A stretch of DNA of 40,546 nucleotides from Candidatus Saccharimonadales bacterium (GCA_036397795.1 DASWIF010000015.1:1-40546); one strand, 5' to 3'. Numbered from the stretch's first letter, positions 27,553 through 36,012 are shown. The notes: generated by a model from the sequence alone, not told the origin. Numbers and translations: made by a program.

Positions 27553-27810
27553 CTAAACAGTAATGATATCTTTTAGCGGTGAGAGCAGGAAGCCCATCAG
27601 GTTATCCAACAGGCCTGACATTAGTAAAAAGCCCACTATAATAACCAGCACCGCAGCGACCTGCATAACAAAATAAGTGGCCCCGCTGCCCATATACCGT
27701 TCAAACACATTATTGTGGCTGAACATGTTTGATACCCGGAAATTAAATTTTAGCAGGACGATTCCGACGCCAATTAATATCAAGCCGAGTAGAATGTTTG
27801 CTATTACCAT
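27553..27810 (-). CDS. Small two-helix membrane protein encoded antisense inside the rRNA spacer
   Basis: 85 residues from ATG at 27810. A longer frame back to 27897 exists, but its first 29 residues look random. Two spans: MVIANILLGLILIGVGIVLL and YFVMQVAAVLVIIVGFLLM, joined by a polar loop (FNFRVSNMFSHNNVFERYMGSG). Protein-like composition in a non-coding spacer and clean membrane topology support a real gene. It lies opposite to rRNA transcription between 16S and tRNA-Ala. Family not recognised. Confidence 0.65.
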   Translation of the reverse strand: MVIANILLGLILIGVGIVLLKFNFRVSNMFSHNNVFERYMGSGATYFVMQVAAVLVIIVGFLLMSGLLDNLMGFLLSPLKDIITV

Positions 27811-27945
27811 TAACTTAAAGATAGCAGAAACTGAGCTTGTTAATAAGAGGTATCTTAAGTAGAATAGCGGCGGTTCAAAACCGTCATGGTTGGTCAAAAC
27901 TAGGGAGCGCAGTTAGCCGTTTGGACAACCATATGGAAGAAACAC

Positions 27946-27974
27946 CTGAAAGACTTCAAAGATTCATTTATAAT
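27946..27974 (+). promoter_or_regulatory. Possible internal promoter for the spacer tRNAs
   Basis: CTGAAA (27946-27951), 17-bp spacer, perfect TATAAT (27969-27974), 33 bases before tRNA-Ala. It would let the tRNAs be made independently of 16S. Confidence 0.55.
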
Positions 27975-28007
27975 AAACTCCTGTTAGTCGGCAAGATTTT
28001 CTGACAC

Positions 28008-28084
28008 GGGGCATTAGCTCAGTTGGCTAGAGCACCTGCTTTGCAAGCAGGGGGTCGTCGGTTCGAATCCGACATGCTCCACCA
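28008..28084 (+). tRNA. tRNA-Ala(TGC)
   Basis: Acceptor GGGGCAT/ATGCTCC, D-arm AGCTCAGTTGGCTAGAGC, anticodon stem CCTGC/GCAGG with loop TTTGCAA (anticodon TGC), T-arm GGTTCGAATCC, encoded CCA. A classical 16S-23S spacer tRNA. Confidence 0.97.
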
Positions 28085-28143
28085 CGTCATAATTAACATA
28101 CGAGCTGTACGCTTTTGCTAGATTAGCTCAATCAAAAGCTAAC

Positions 28144-28171
28144 TAGCTCAGTTGGTTAGAGCGCGTCACTG
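28144..28171 (+). pseudogene. 5' fragment of tRNA-Ile, broken at the anticodon
   Basis: 28 bases identical to positions 28214-28241 of the intact tRNA-Ile, covering the D-arm and 5' anticodon strand, and ending right after the first anticodon base. The acceptor strand before it is degenerate, so it cannot fold as a tRNA. Confidence 0.85.
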
Positions 28172-28190
28172 TTCAGACCTTAATAAGTAA

Positions 28191-28295
28191 GTCAATGCCA
28201 GTTGGAGGGGCTGTAGCTCAGTTGGTTAGAGCGCGTCACTGATAATGACGAGGTCCCCGGTTCGAGTCCAGGCAGCCCCACCAACTGTTATTGAC
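28191..28295 (+). other. Extended stalk around tRNA-Ile
   Basis: GTCAAT and CAGTTGG (28191-28205) pair with CCAACTG and ATTGAC (28281-28295), with two mismatches between. The tRNA sits at the tip of this stem; the 3' arm includes the encoded CCA. Confidence 0.6.
28207..28283 (+). tRNA. tRNA-Ile(GAT)
   Basis: Acceptor GGGGCTG/CAGCCCC, D-arm AGCTCAGTTGGTTAGAGC, anticodon stem CGTCA/TGACG with loop CTGATAA (anticodon GAT), T-arm GGTTCGAGTCC, encoded CCA. Intact and flanked on both sides by broken copies of itself. Confidence 0.97.
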
Positions 28296-28330
28296 GAAAC
28301 ATGCTGTGTCGAGTCCAGCTCGACTTGAGT

Positions 28331-28434
28331 TACGAGGTCCCCAGTAAAGCTCGCTGATTTGACGGACAGTTTATCAGCTCGCTATGCTGTATCAAGCGGC
28401 AGTTTGACACTAGTTGAATCCAGGCAGCCCCATC
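28331..28434 (+). pseudogene. Split 3' fragments of tRNA-Ile
   Basis: TTACGAGGTCCCC near 28331-28344 matches the variable region, and TTGAATCCAGGCAGCCCCAT (28413-28432, then CA) matches the T-arm to CCA end with three changes. About 65 unrelated bases separate them. Together with the upstream 5' fragment they make a second, disrupted tRNA-Ile around the intact one. Confidence 0.7.
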
Positions 28435-28455
28435 ATTTCATTTTAGGAGCTCACC

Positions 28456-29379
28456 ATTCCCAGAGCCGAGTACGCTATTACCAGAGACGGATACCTAAAA
28501 GCAGTAAAGTTTGAGAACGCGGAAAAAAATAAATCATCGTTTTGGACTAAACGAAAGTTGGGCGTATTAGCCGTAGCTTTAGTTTTTGCTGCAAGCAATG
28601 CGGACGAAGTCAGCCGTTGGAGCCAATATGATTCGGACGGCCAGATCGTCTTACCGCCTGCTGGCTGCGAGATTGACGGATATCCCATGGACAACGAGCC
28701 AAAAAAGACGGCTGAAACACCGTTGATTGGCACCAAATCAGCTGCCAGACAGTTTACGGCCAGCAGTATAAACCTAGAGAAAATAGTAACCCAAGGTGTC
28801 GAGTACATGTATTCGGCGGTCGAGCACTTCACCATGGACCTATCAGGGATCGAAGTGGTCATACATGCGCCTAGCGGTGTAGAGATAGACCAAATAAAAT
28901 TTGAAGAGTCGTTTCACGCGCCGCTTTCAAACGAAATAGAATATTCACATCCGGAAGTCAATCAGCTTATAGAATGCTTCCGCCGAGATCTAATAGTGCA
29001 GAAAAAGCACGCTGGCAGCGTCTACCACGTACACATTGCACCAGCTGGGCACTGCATCAAAGGGATGCGCTTCCAGCCAATAAACCAAGTCGAGAGATGC
29101 GACGCATCTGGGGCTACCTTGCCACAGATAGAAGTAAGTTTTCTGGGGATAGATCTAGTTAAATACAACTTAATGATGTTAAGTACGCCTCAAACAAACA
29201 GGACGGCCAGCCAATCAATATCAAAAACACTTTTACACGAAACCATTCATGCCTATTTAACGCTAGAAGAAGTGCCGCTCCGTTTAGATCCGGACGAAAA
29301 GCTGGTTAAGCACGTTGAACAGGTTGTTATAAAAACTGTATATCCCGACGGCGTGCCTATAGCCATAAAATATCCTTGA
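28456..29379 (+). CDS. Secreted or membrane-anchored HExxH metallopeptidase-like protein in the rRNA operon
   Basis: Zinc motif HETIHAYL at residues 261-268, in the helix after SKTLL, with a possible third ligand in KHVEQ about 25 residues on; otherwise no family is recognised. The first ordinary start is TTG at 28558, but that cuts the signal segment. An in-frame ATT at 28456 has AGGAG six bases upstream and adds 34 residues, including basic TKRK directly before the hydrophobic stretch LGVLAVALVFAASNA, so I take ATT as start (307 residues). Cysteines in the mature part suit an exported protein. It lies between tRNA-Ile and 23S on the rRNA strand and ends before an intrinsic terminator. Substrate unknown. 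Confidence 0.7.
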   Translation: MPRAEYAITRDGYLKAVKFENAEKNKSSFWTKRKLGVLAVALVFAASNADEVSRWSQYDSDGQIVLPPAGCEIDGYPMDNEPKKTAETPLIGTKSAARQFTASSINLEKIVTQGVEYMYSAVEHFTMDLSGIEVVIHAPSGVEIDQIKFEESFHAPLSNEIEYSHPEVNQLIECFRRDLIVQKKHAGSVYHVHIAPAGHCIKGMRFQPINQVERCDASGATLPQIEVSFLGIDLVKYNLMMLSTPQTNRTASQSISKTLLHETIHAYLTLEEVPLRLDPDEKLVKHVEQVVIKTVYPDGVPIAIKYP

Positions 29380-29439
29380 ATCGACTGGTTTCGTTGTAAC
29401 ATAAACATCTTGTCGATAAAGCCCCTGGCAAACTCTTTA

Positions 29440-29590
29440 CACGCTGGTTGATAGTTGGTACCATGTTAGCCGGTCAAAAGGAGACTTAAGGCGAAGATGA
29501 ATACGACTCTAACATCGAAAGGGGCAACCCAGGCGTAGGTTAGACTGTATTTTTGACACGCTTTGGTCGCCTGAATCAGGCGACCTTTTA
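29440..29590 (+). ncRNA. Candidate structured RNA ending in an intrinsic terminator
   Basis: ATGTTAG near 29463 pairs with CTAACAT near 29509, enclosing about 40 bases. The segment ends in the strong terminator at 29565-29590. No coding frame above a dozen codons. It may be the 3' UTR of the metallopeptidase mRNA or a separate small RNA. Confidence 0.3.
29565..29590 (+). terminator. Intrinsic terminator between 16S/tRNA and 23S
   Basis: GGTCGCCTG (29565-29573) pairs perfectly with CAGGCGACC (29577-29585), loop AAT, then TTTTAAAT. Standing upstream of 23S, it should block or attenuate read-through from the 16S promoter. Confidence 0.8.
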
Positions 29591-29619
29591 AATCTCTGGC
29601 GGACATGAACTTTAACAAT

Positions 29620-29672
29620 TTAGATGGATAGAAAGGTATCTTGTAATCGGTCATACCGATTACTAGTTAACC
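29620..29672 (+). other. 5' arm of the 23S processing stalk
   Basis: 29620-29635 pairs with 36097-36112 (15 of 16), and ACTAGTTAACC (29662-29672) pairs perfectly with GGTTAACTAGT (36013-36023). Thus the precursor of 23S begins here, 420 bases before mature 23S. The span 29673-30040 holds no gene. Confidence 0.75.
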
Positions 29673-30340
29673 AATGCAATTTCCCAAATCGTTTTGCCGC
29701 GTTCGGCCTGCTTGCTGGCAGAGCCAGCAACTCTGCCGATCGCTCATGGCGCATCGCATCGTCAGATGTTTACGGTGCTCACTCTCTGTACTTTACTGTA
29801 CAGTTCGTTCGAGCTCCGCACATCTTCCTTGCGCTGCACTCATGCAAAACAATTTGGAATAGATAGATTCGTAGCGATTGGCTTGGATGTAGCACAAGGA
29901 GAATTCGAGAAGTGTACTGAGGCGTACTAACGTACTCCGAGGGAGCCTCGCAGAGTTCGACGCAGTGATACGCCAAGAGTTTTACAGTGCAACCGGCTCT
30001 GCCGGCTGGCAGGTAAAACGGCCAAACGTTACGAAAACGTAAAAAGTTACTCAAGGGCACGCGATGGATGCCTTGACATAAGACACCGATAAAGGACGTA
30101 GCAGTCTGCGATAAGCTTCGGGGAGCTGACAAGCAAGCTTTGATCCGGAGATGTCCGAATGGGGAAACCCGGCTAGGGTCATGCCTAGTCACTATGCGTT
30201 GAATATATAGGCGCATCAGAGGTAAGCGCGGGAACTGAAACATCTTAGTACCGTGAGGAAATGAAAGTAACAACGATTCCGGTAGTAGCGGCGAGCGAAC
30301 CCGGAAGAGCCCAAACCTTACTTGTTTTCAAGTTAGGTGC

Positions 30341-30427
30341 TTCACACAGGAACTTTCAAACATTTACCATTTCTCATTTGAAATCAATGAAAAATGATAA
30401 TTGTAAATTGAAAATTCTTGTGTGAGG
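30341..30427 (+). repeat. 23S insertion 1 (domain I)
   Basis: A single long AT-rich hairpin: TTCACACA pairs with TGTGTGAG, TTTCAA with TTGAAA, ATTTAC with GTAAAT. Contains the shared words CATTTACCATTT and CTCATTT. Confidence 0.75.
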
Positions 30428-30761
30428 CGCCCCTTGAATAAGGTGGCAGCCGAACACAAGTAACGGGGTTGTGAGAACCAAACGACCAGGCAGGAATACT
30501 CGAGGTTCAATCGAGTCGTCCTGCTTGCGACGAAGCACTGCTATAAGCTTCGATGGAGTTACAAATCGTATGGCTAGCAGAAGTGGCTGGAAAGCCAAGC
30601 CAAAGAGGGTGAAAGCCCCGTACGCGAAAGCCATGCGACTTTAGATTTGGTAACAGTTCGACCTTAAAACCGAACTTCTCGAGTAGGACGGGACACGTGA
30701 AACCCTGTCTGAATCTGGGAGGACCACCTTCCAAGGCTAAATATGTCTTATGATCGATAGC

Positions 30762-30797
<36 letters not shown>

Positions 30798-30849
30798 GGG
30801 AGGGGAGTGAAATAGAACCTGAAATCACGTGCCTACAAGGAGTCGGAGC

Positions 30850-30992
30850 GGGCTCTTCATTGCTGAAGAGCATATTCCATATAGCAAATAACATATAGCA
30901 AAGATTTAGCATATGACATATGACATATGTTATATCTCTGTAATATGACAATTGTAATTTGTAATATGGGCTCATCACCAGTGATGAGCCCG
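30850..30992 (+). repeat. 23S insertion 2 (helix 25, classical IVS site)
   Basis: Hairpin GCTCTTCA/TGAAGAGC, an AT-rich palindrome with CATATTCC, CATATGACATATG and ATATG repeats, then hairpin GGGCTCATCAC/GTGATGAGCCC. Flanks match E. coli 23S around 545, where intervening sequences occur in many bacteria. Confidence 0.8.
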
Positions 30993-31100
30993 TGACGGCG
31001 TGCTTTTTGTAGAACGATCCAGCGAGTTAATTTCTGTGGCGTCAGGTTAAGCGGTTAAAACCGCGGAGCCGTAGTGAAAGCGAGCCTTAATAGGGCGCAT

Positions 31101-31243
31101 TACATGAGACAATACCGAGAGTTTTTCAGTTAGGCTTTGTTACTCATAAATAAAATTTTACGAATTTACTTCGGAAAATTTTATCCTTTTTTGGAAAAAG
31201 AGCAGCGAAGCGATGAGAAAAAACCTTGGTTTTGTCTCATGTA
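31101..31243 (+). repeat. 23S insertion 3 (domain II, near E. coli 650)
   Basis: A perfect 12-bp outer stem TACATGAGACAA (31101-31112) / TTGTCTCATGTA (31232-31243) encloses about 120 nt with an inner TAAAATTTTACG/AAAATTTTATCC helix. Does not share the ATTTACC vocabulary. Confidence 0.75.
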
Positions 31244-31757
31244 GAGTCGCAGGGATTAGACCCGAAACCGGGTGACCTAACCATGGGCAGGTTGAAGCGA
31301 GCGTAACAGCTCGTGGAGGACCGCACCAGTACACCTTACAACGTGTTTGGATGACCTGTGGTTAGCGGTGAAATGCCAATCGAACCCGGAGATAGCTGGT
31401 TCTCCTCGAAATAGCTTTAGGGCTAGCGTCACGAACGTAGTTTGCGGGGGTAGAGCTCTGTTTAGGGATGGGGCGCTTACAGCGTACCCACTCTTGACAA
31501 ACTACGAATACCGCAAAAATTCATCGTGGCAGTCAGAACGGCGGGGCTAAGCTCGTCGCTCAAAAGGGAAACAGCCCAGACCACCAGCTAAGGTCCCTAA
31601 ATATATGCTCAGTGGGAAACGAGGTGGGGTTTCATAAACAGCGAGGATGTTGGCTTAGAAGCAGCCATACATTTAAAGAGTGCGTAACAGCTCACTCGTC
31701 AAGAGACCCTGCGCGGAAAATGTAACGGGGCTTAAGCATATTACCGAAGCTGTGGAA

Positions 31758-31883
31758 CCAGTGCTTTGCACTGGAACTGGCAACTGGCAACTAACAACTA
31801 TCAAGCAACTATTAATCGTTAAAAGTTAATAATTTGTTTGGTGGTTGACGGTTGTTAATTGATAGTTCCAGCGCAGCGCGCTG
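31758..31883 (+). repeat. 23S insertion 4 (helix 45, classical IVS site)
   Basis: Hairpin CCAGTGC/GCACTGG, AT-rich arms (GGCAACTAACAACTATCAA against TTGACGGTTGTTAATTGATA), then hairpin CCAGCGC/GCGCTGG. Flanks match E. coli 23S near 1170, the second classical IVS site. Confidence 0.8.
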
Positions 31884-32177
31884 GTTGGTAGAGGAGCGTT
31901 CCTCGGGCACTGAAGGTCGAGCGTGAGCAAGACTGGAGCGCGGGGAAGTGAGAATGCTGGAATGAGTAACCATATGTGGAGTGAAAATCTCCACCGCCGA
32001 AAGAGCAAGGTTTCCTGGGCGATGTTTATCAACCCAGGGTTAGTCGGTCCTAAGCCGAGGCGTGTAGCGTAGGCGATGGACAACGGGTTAATATTCCCGT
32101 ACCGGTTATATTGTTGCGTGCTAGTGACGCGGCATGGTAACCCGAGCGGTCTCATGGTTATGACCGTTTAAATGTCT

Positions 32178-32323
32178 AGCGCTTCGCACTATGTGCTTCA
32201 GCGCTTATATGTCAGATAGCAGATTCCATATTGCATAGATTTTGCATATAACAGATAACAAATGCTATATGCCAAATGCTATACGACATATGAAGCGGAG
32301 CATGGAGTGCGGAGCGTAAAGCA
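32178..32323 (+). repeat. 23S insertion 5 (domain III)
   Basis: Hairpin AGCGCTTC/GCTTCAGCGCT followed by an AT-rich palindrome (ATATGTCAGATAGCAG, TTGCATAGATTTTGCAT, ACGACATATGAAG) and a GC-rich close. Located in the variable helix 58-59 region. Confidence 0.7.
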
Positions 32324-32521
32324 TGAATAAAACTGCGCGTTAAGCGCGGAATTCGGGTGACCCAAGCTGACCAGAAAAGCTGGCAAGTTTATAGATATAG
32401 CCGTCCGTACCGAAAACCAACACAGGTGCTCAGGTCGAGTAGACCAAGGCGTACGAGCGAACCTTCGTTAAGGAACTCGGCAATACAGCGACCGTAACTT
32501 AGGGATAAGGTCTGCCCCGGC

Positions 32522-32642
32522 GCGTCTCACTGGATGAGACGCACGGTATCAAGGAACTGGTATACAGGAACAAGGAAGACTCATTTTCCATATTCCCAGA
32601 TACTGATTCCCGTATACTGTGCGCCTCTCTTGTGAGGCGCAC
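32522..32642 (+). repeat. 23S insertion 6 (helix 63)
   Basis: Hairpin GCGTCTCA/TGAGACGC, then a helix of GGTATACAGGAA against CCCGTATACTG with TTTTCCATATTCC between, then hairpin GCGCCTC/GAGGCGC. Confidence 0.75.
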
Positions 32643-32819
32643 TGGGGCCGCAGCAAAAGAGTCCAGGCGACTGTTTACCAAAAACACAGGTCTCTGCTAA
32701 CACGAAAGTGGATGTATAGGGGCTGACTCCTGCCCGGTGCCGGAAGGTTAAGGAAGCGGATGTATGTCTGCGACTGAAGCCCCGGTGAACGGCGGCGGTA
32801 ACTATAACCGTCCTAAGGT

Positions 32820-33517
32820 AGAATCGCTGCCTTAGTAAAATTGAACTATATGCTGGAAACCCCGTGGATCTGACGGTACTATGGTATATTTATTCCTTAG
32901 AATAGTATGCCAAGTGACAATCCGGTCAGTGCGGACAATCAGCAGGGAAGACTCAGTTCACAGTGGATTGTTGGGTTTGCCGATGGAGAAGGATGTTTTT
33001 CTGTCAGTATCTTCAAGAATAGAACCAGTAAATTTGGCTACCAGGTGTTTCCGGAATTCGTGATAACCCAAGGCGCCAAAAGCCAGGCTGTTCTCAAGGA
33101 CATACAATCATTTTTCGGGTGCGGGAATATTTACGAGAACAAACGTAAAGATAACCACCGCGAAAGTTTGTATCGGTACTGCGTCAGGTCTAGAAAAGAC
33201 CTGCTGGAAACAATCATCCCTTTCTTTGAAGCCAATCATTTGCGTACCGCTAAGCGATCAGATTTTAAGACGTTTAGCATGGTCGTAAGGATGGTTGAGA
33301 ACCAACAACACATGGCCAATTCCGGTCTAAATCGGATTAGGCGGCTGGCCGGTTCTATGAACCGGCAGAAGCGAAGAACTAGAGAACCCTCAGAGACTAC
33401 ACGTTCAATACGCAACATAAACCATGTAGCGTAAAGATATAGTCCGATCTCTATGGCGACATAGAGGATGCAAAACACGAGAGTGCATCGTAAAAACAAC
33501 TCTAATTAGTCTATTTG
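32820..33517 (+). other. Group I intron at 23S position 1931 (L1931)
   Basis: Upstream exon ends CCTAAGGT and downstream exon starts AGCGAAATTCC, which placed together restore the normal sequence around E. coli U1931. The internal guide GCCTTAG (32829-32835) pairs with exon CTAAGGT with the required U-G at the splice site, and the intron ends in G. The 3' core has AAGATATAGTCC (P7 region) near 33434-33446 and a CTCTATG/CATAGAG P9-like hairpin. The LAGLIDADG gene lies in a peripheral loop. The L1931 site also carries LAGLIDADG-encoding introns in Thermotoga. Confidence 0.92.
32907..33434 (+). CDS. LAGLIDADG homing endonuclease, single motif, in the L1931 intron
   Basis: 175 residues with one LAGLIDADG motif (WIVGFADGEGCFSVSI, residues 20-35), then FPEFVITQ and the LAGLIDADG_1 pattern up to ENQQHMANSGLNRIRRLA. 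A single motif implies a homodimer that cuts intron-less 23S genes near position 1931. The 3' end of the frame runs into the intron core (stop within the P7-proximal GCGTAA), a compact overlap of protein and ribozyme. ATG at 32907 chosen; no strong ribosome binding site. Confidence 0.9.
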   Translation: MPSDNPVSADNQQGRLSSQWIVGFADGEGCFSVSIFKNRTSKFGYQVFPEFVITQGAKSQAVLKDIQSFFGCGNIYENKRKDNHRESLYRYCVRSRKDLLETIIPFFEANHLRTAKRSDFKTFSMVVRMVENQQHMANSGLNRIRRLAGSMNRQKRRTREPSETTRSIRNINHVA

Positions 33518-33556
<39 letters not shown>

Positions 33557-33790
33557 TGGAGTAACGATCTGGACACTGTCTCAACGAAGGACTCGGTGAA
33601 AGTGCATTGGCGGTAAAGATGCCGTCTGTCCGCACCAGGACGAAAAGACCCCGTGGAGCTTTACTACAACTTGACATTGAGTCGGGGTGTATGTCGTGCA
33701 GCATAAGTGGGAGACTTTGAAGCGGATGCGCCAGCGTTCGTGGAGTCGACAAGTGAAATACCACTCTTCATATACTTTTACTCTTACGGG

Positions 33791-33945
33791 AGCCACAAAT
33801 TGTGGAGCAATTCTTAGGCATTTAACATTTTTCATTTTGCATATTTCATAGATTTGTCATATGACATTTGGCACATCTTTGGCATATGAAATCTGGCATA
33901 TGGTATCTGCTGGAATTTGGTCCCCAGTTTCTGGTTTCCGGACCG
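33791..33945 (+). repeat. 23S insertion 7 (helix 79 region)
   Basis: Hairpin CCACA/TGTGG, then AT-rich GGCATTTAACATTTTTCAT and CATATGACATTTGGC repeats, then a GGTCCCC...GGACC close. Shares the ATTTAACATTTTTCATTT and CATATG words with insertions 1, 2, 5 and 8. Confidence 0.75.
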
Positions 33946-34120
33946 TGTCTGGCGGGTAGTTTAACTGGGGCGGTTGCCTCCCAAAGAGTAGCGGAGGCGT
34001 TCAAAGGTTGGCTAGTCTCGGATGGAAATCGAGATGATAGTGCAAACGCATAAGCCAGCTTGACTGCGAGGGCTACAACCCAAGCAGGTACGAAAGTAGG
34101 AGTTAGTGATCCGTCGTTCC

Positions 34121-34248
34121 GTACGCTCTTCACTGCGTGAAGAGCATTTACCATTTTTCAATTTACATTTTTCATTTATGGAAAATACCGACAATGAGAA
34201 TTGAGAAACGATCAATGAAAATTACTCAGCGCGTAGCGATGAGCGTAC
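34121..34248 (+). repeat. 23S insertion 8 (domain V, helix 87-88 region)
   Basis: Outer GTACGCTC/GAGCGTAC stem, hairpin GCTCTTCA/TGAAGAGC, then ATTTACCATTTTTCAATTT and its partner CAATGAGAATTGAGAAACG. The hairpin plus ATTTACC start is nearly the same as in insertions 2 and 9, although these lie in different rRNA domains. Confidence 0.8.
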
Positions 34249-34273
34249 ATGAAAGTGGGATTGACGACGCAAT

Positions 34274-34304
<31 letters not shown>

Positions 34305-34347
34305 TATAGCGCCCAATAGTTCACATAGACGGCGCTGTTTGGCACCT

Positions 34348-35183
34348 TAAACATTGGGGTGCTGCAGGAGCAATCCTGCACCAACAATGTGGCTTATAAC
34401 GGTGAAACCCTAATACCTTTTGTGAAGTATAATAAGAGGTAAGGGCAATACCGTGGGAAGTCTAACGTCAGCACAAAACGCGATTTTAGTGGGTAGTCTT
34501 TTAGGTGATGGAACATTACGCCGGCAAGGCAATCGATTGAATGCTTTGCTCGAGGTAAATCACGCCTACAAGCAGAAAGATTATGTAGATTGGAAATATG
34601 GATATTTCCAGGACTACATACTTGCTAAACCCAAATCACGCCTCGGCAGAGGCACAAGAATCGCATATCGGTTCACAACCCGTAGTTTGCCGTTGTTTAC
34701 GGTTTACTACGAGCAGTTCTACCGAAACGGTAAGAAGATAATCCCGCTGGATTTGAAACTTGATCCGCTATCCTTGGCTGTTTGGTTTATGGATGACGGA
34801 ACCAGGATTCGCTCAGCTTATTATCTGAACACCCAGCAATTTACTTTGCCAGAACAAAAGTTCTTACAAAGTCTATTGTTGAAAAGTTTTGGCCTAGAAT
34901 CAGCTTTGAACCGAGACAAACATTACTTCAGGCTACGATTTACTATAGCTAGCTCAAGGGATTTGCATAATCTAATCGAGCCATACGTAGTAGGATCCAT
35001 GAGGTACAAGCTGAATAATGACCCCGTAACGACTGAGTCGAAAGACGAGATTCCGGTTATTTTGCCGGAATAACACGCCACCTCCTGTCATAAGAAAAGT
35101 TTAGATATGGCCTATCGGTCTAAGTTTAAGCGACAGGGAGAAGATATAGTCTACGCCATATGAAAATATGGAATTAACGACAG
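34348..35183 (+). other. Group I intron at 23S position 2500 (L2500)
   Basis: Upstream exon ends TTTGGCACCT and downstream exon starts CGATGTCGGCTC, restoring the peptidyl-transferase sequence around E. coli U2500. Internal guide GGGTGCT (34357-34363) pairs with exon GGCACCT with U-G at the splice site; the intron ends in G. The 3' core has AGAAGATATAGTC near 35139-35152 and a CCATATGAAAATATGG hairpin. Confidence 0.92.
34453..35073 (+). CDS. LAGLIDADG homing endonuclease, double motif, in the L2500 intron
   Basis: 206 residues with two LAGLIDADG motifs, ILVGSLLGDGTL (11-22) and LAVWFMDDGTR (108-118), the pattern of the LAGLIDADG_2 family (PF03161), and therefore probably acting as a monomer. 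It would cut intron-less 23S genes near position 2500. GTG start at 34453, with GAGGTAAGGG 8-17 bases upstream. It is of a different subfamily from the L1931 enzyme, so the two introns were acquired independently. Confidence 0.9.
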   Translation: MGSLTSAQNAILVGSLLGDGTLRRQGNRLNALLEVNHAYKQKDYVDWKYGYFQDYILAKPKSRLGRGTRIAYRFTTRSLPLFTVYYEQFYRNGKKIIPLDLKLDPLSLAVWFMDDGTRIRSAYYLNTQQFTLPEQKFLQSLLLKSFGLESALNRDKHYFRLRFTIASSRDLHNLIEPYVVGSMRYKLNNDPVTTESKDEIPVILPE

Positions 35184-35250
35184 CGATGTCGGCTCATCAT
35201 ATCCTGGGGGGGAAGCACCTCCCAAGGGTTCGGCTGTTCGCCGATTAAAA

Positions 35251-35292
<42 letters not shown>

Positions 35293-35474
35293 TTATATCC
35301 GGTGTGGACGCAAGGAAACTTGAGGGGAGTCTTCTCTAGTACGAGAGGACCGAGAAGAACGAACCGCTGGTGTACGGGTTGTGGTACCAACTGCATTGCC
35401 CGGTAGCTACGTTCGGACAGGATAAGCGCTGAAAGCATCTCAAGCGCGAAGCCCACCCCAAGATTAGGTTTCCC

Positions 35475-35645
35475 GCAGCTTCTCACTTGCGTGAGAAGTA
35501 TTTACCATTGACCATTTTGCAAATAGCATTAATATTTCATCTGGCATTTTTCATTGCGGTCGCAATTGTTAAAAGCTACATGATAAATAAATGTAAATTG
35601 TGAATTGTAAAATGATAATTGCTCGTCGCGTGGGCGAGGAGCTGC
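35475..35645 (+). repeat. 23S insertion 9 (helix 98 region)
   Basis: Outer GCAGCT/AGCTGC pairing, hairpin CTTCTCA/TGAGAAG, then TATTTACCATTGACCATTTTG and its partner, then hairpin GCTCGTCGC/GGGCGAGGAGC. Shares the hairpin plus ATTTACC pattern with insertions 2 and 8. Confidence 0.78.
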
Positions 35646-36012
35646 AGAGCCCCCTGAAAGACTATCAGGTTGATAGGCGCTAGGTGTAAGTGCGGTAACG
35701 CATTCAGCCGAGGCGTACTAATAGGGCCATTGACTTTTTACGGCCAGGAAATTTTGGTCGCAACACCTGCCCATGAACCAAGTTCATGGCCCGTGTTGCA
35801 TGCGATGCATTTCTTCGTTAGAAGCTTGCATGCTTCGGGCGGCAGTACTTTTGTACAGCCACCCCAGCGCTTCGCTTCTGCCTCGAACTGCATTCGCCCA
35901 AAATTCCCTGGTATAAAGCTAGGATTTTGTAGTTGGATCCCATCCAACCTCAACTCCCTGGTAACAGGTAAATTGCATAACCAGAAATTTCGCATACGTG
36001 CGAGATTCTGGA

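Noticed and set aside
28142-28174. A third spacer tRNA upstream of tRNA-Ile
   Set aside because: Only the 5' half is present and the acceptor stem cannot form; recorded as a fragment.
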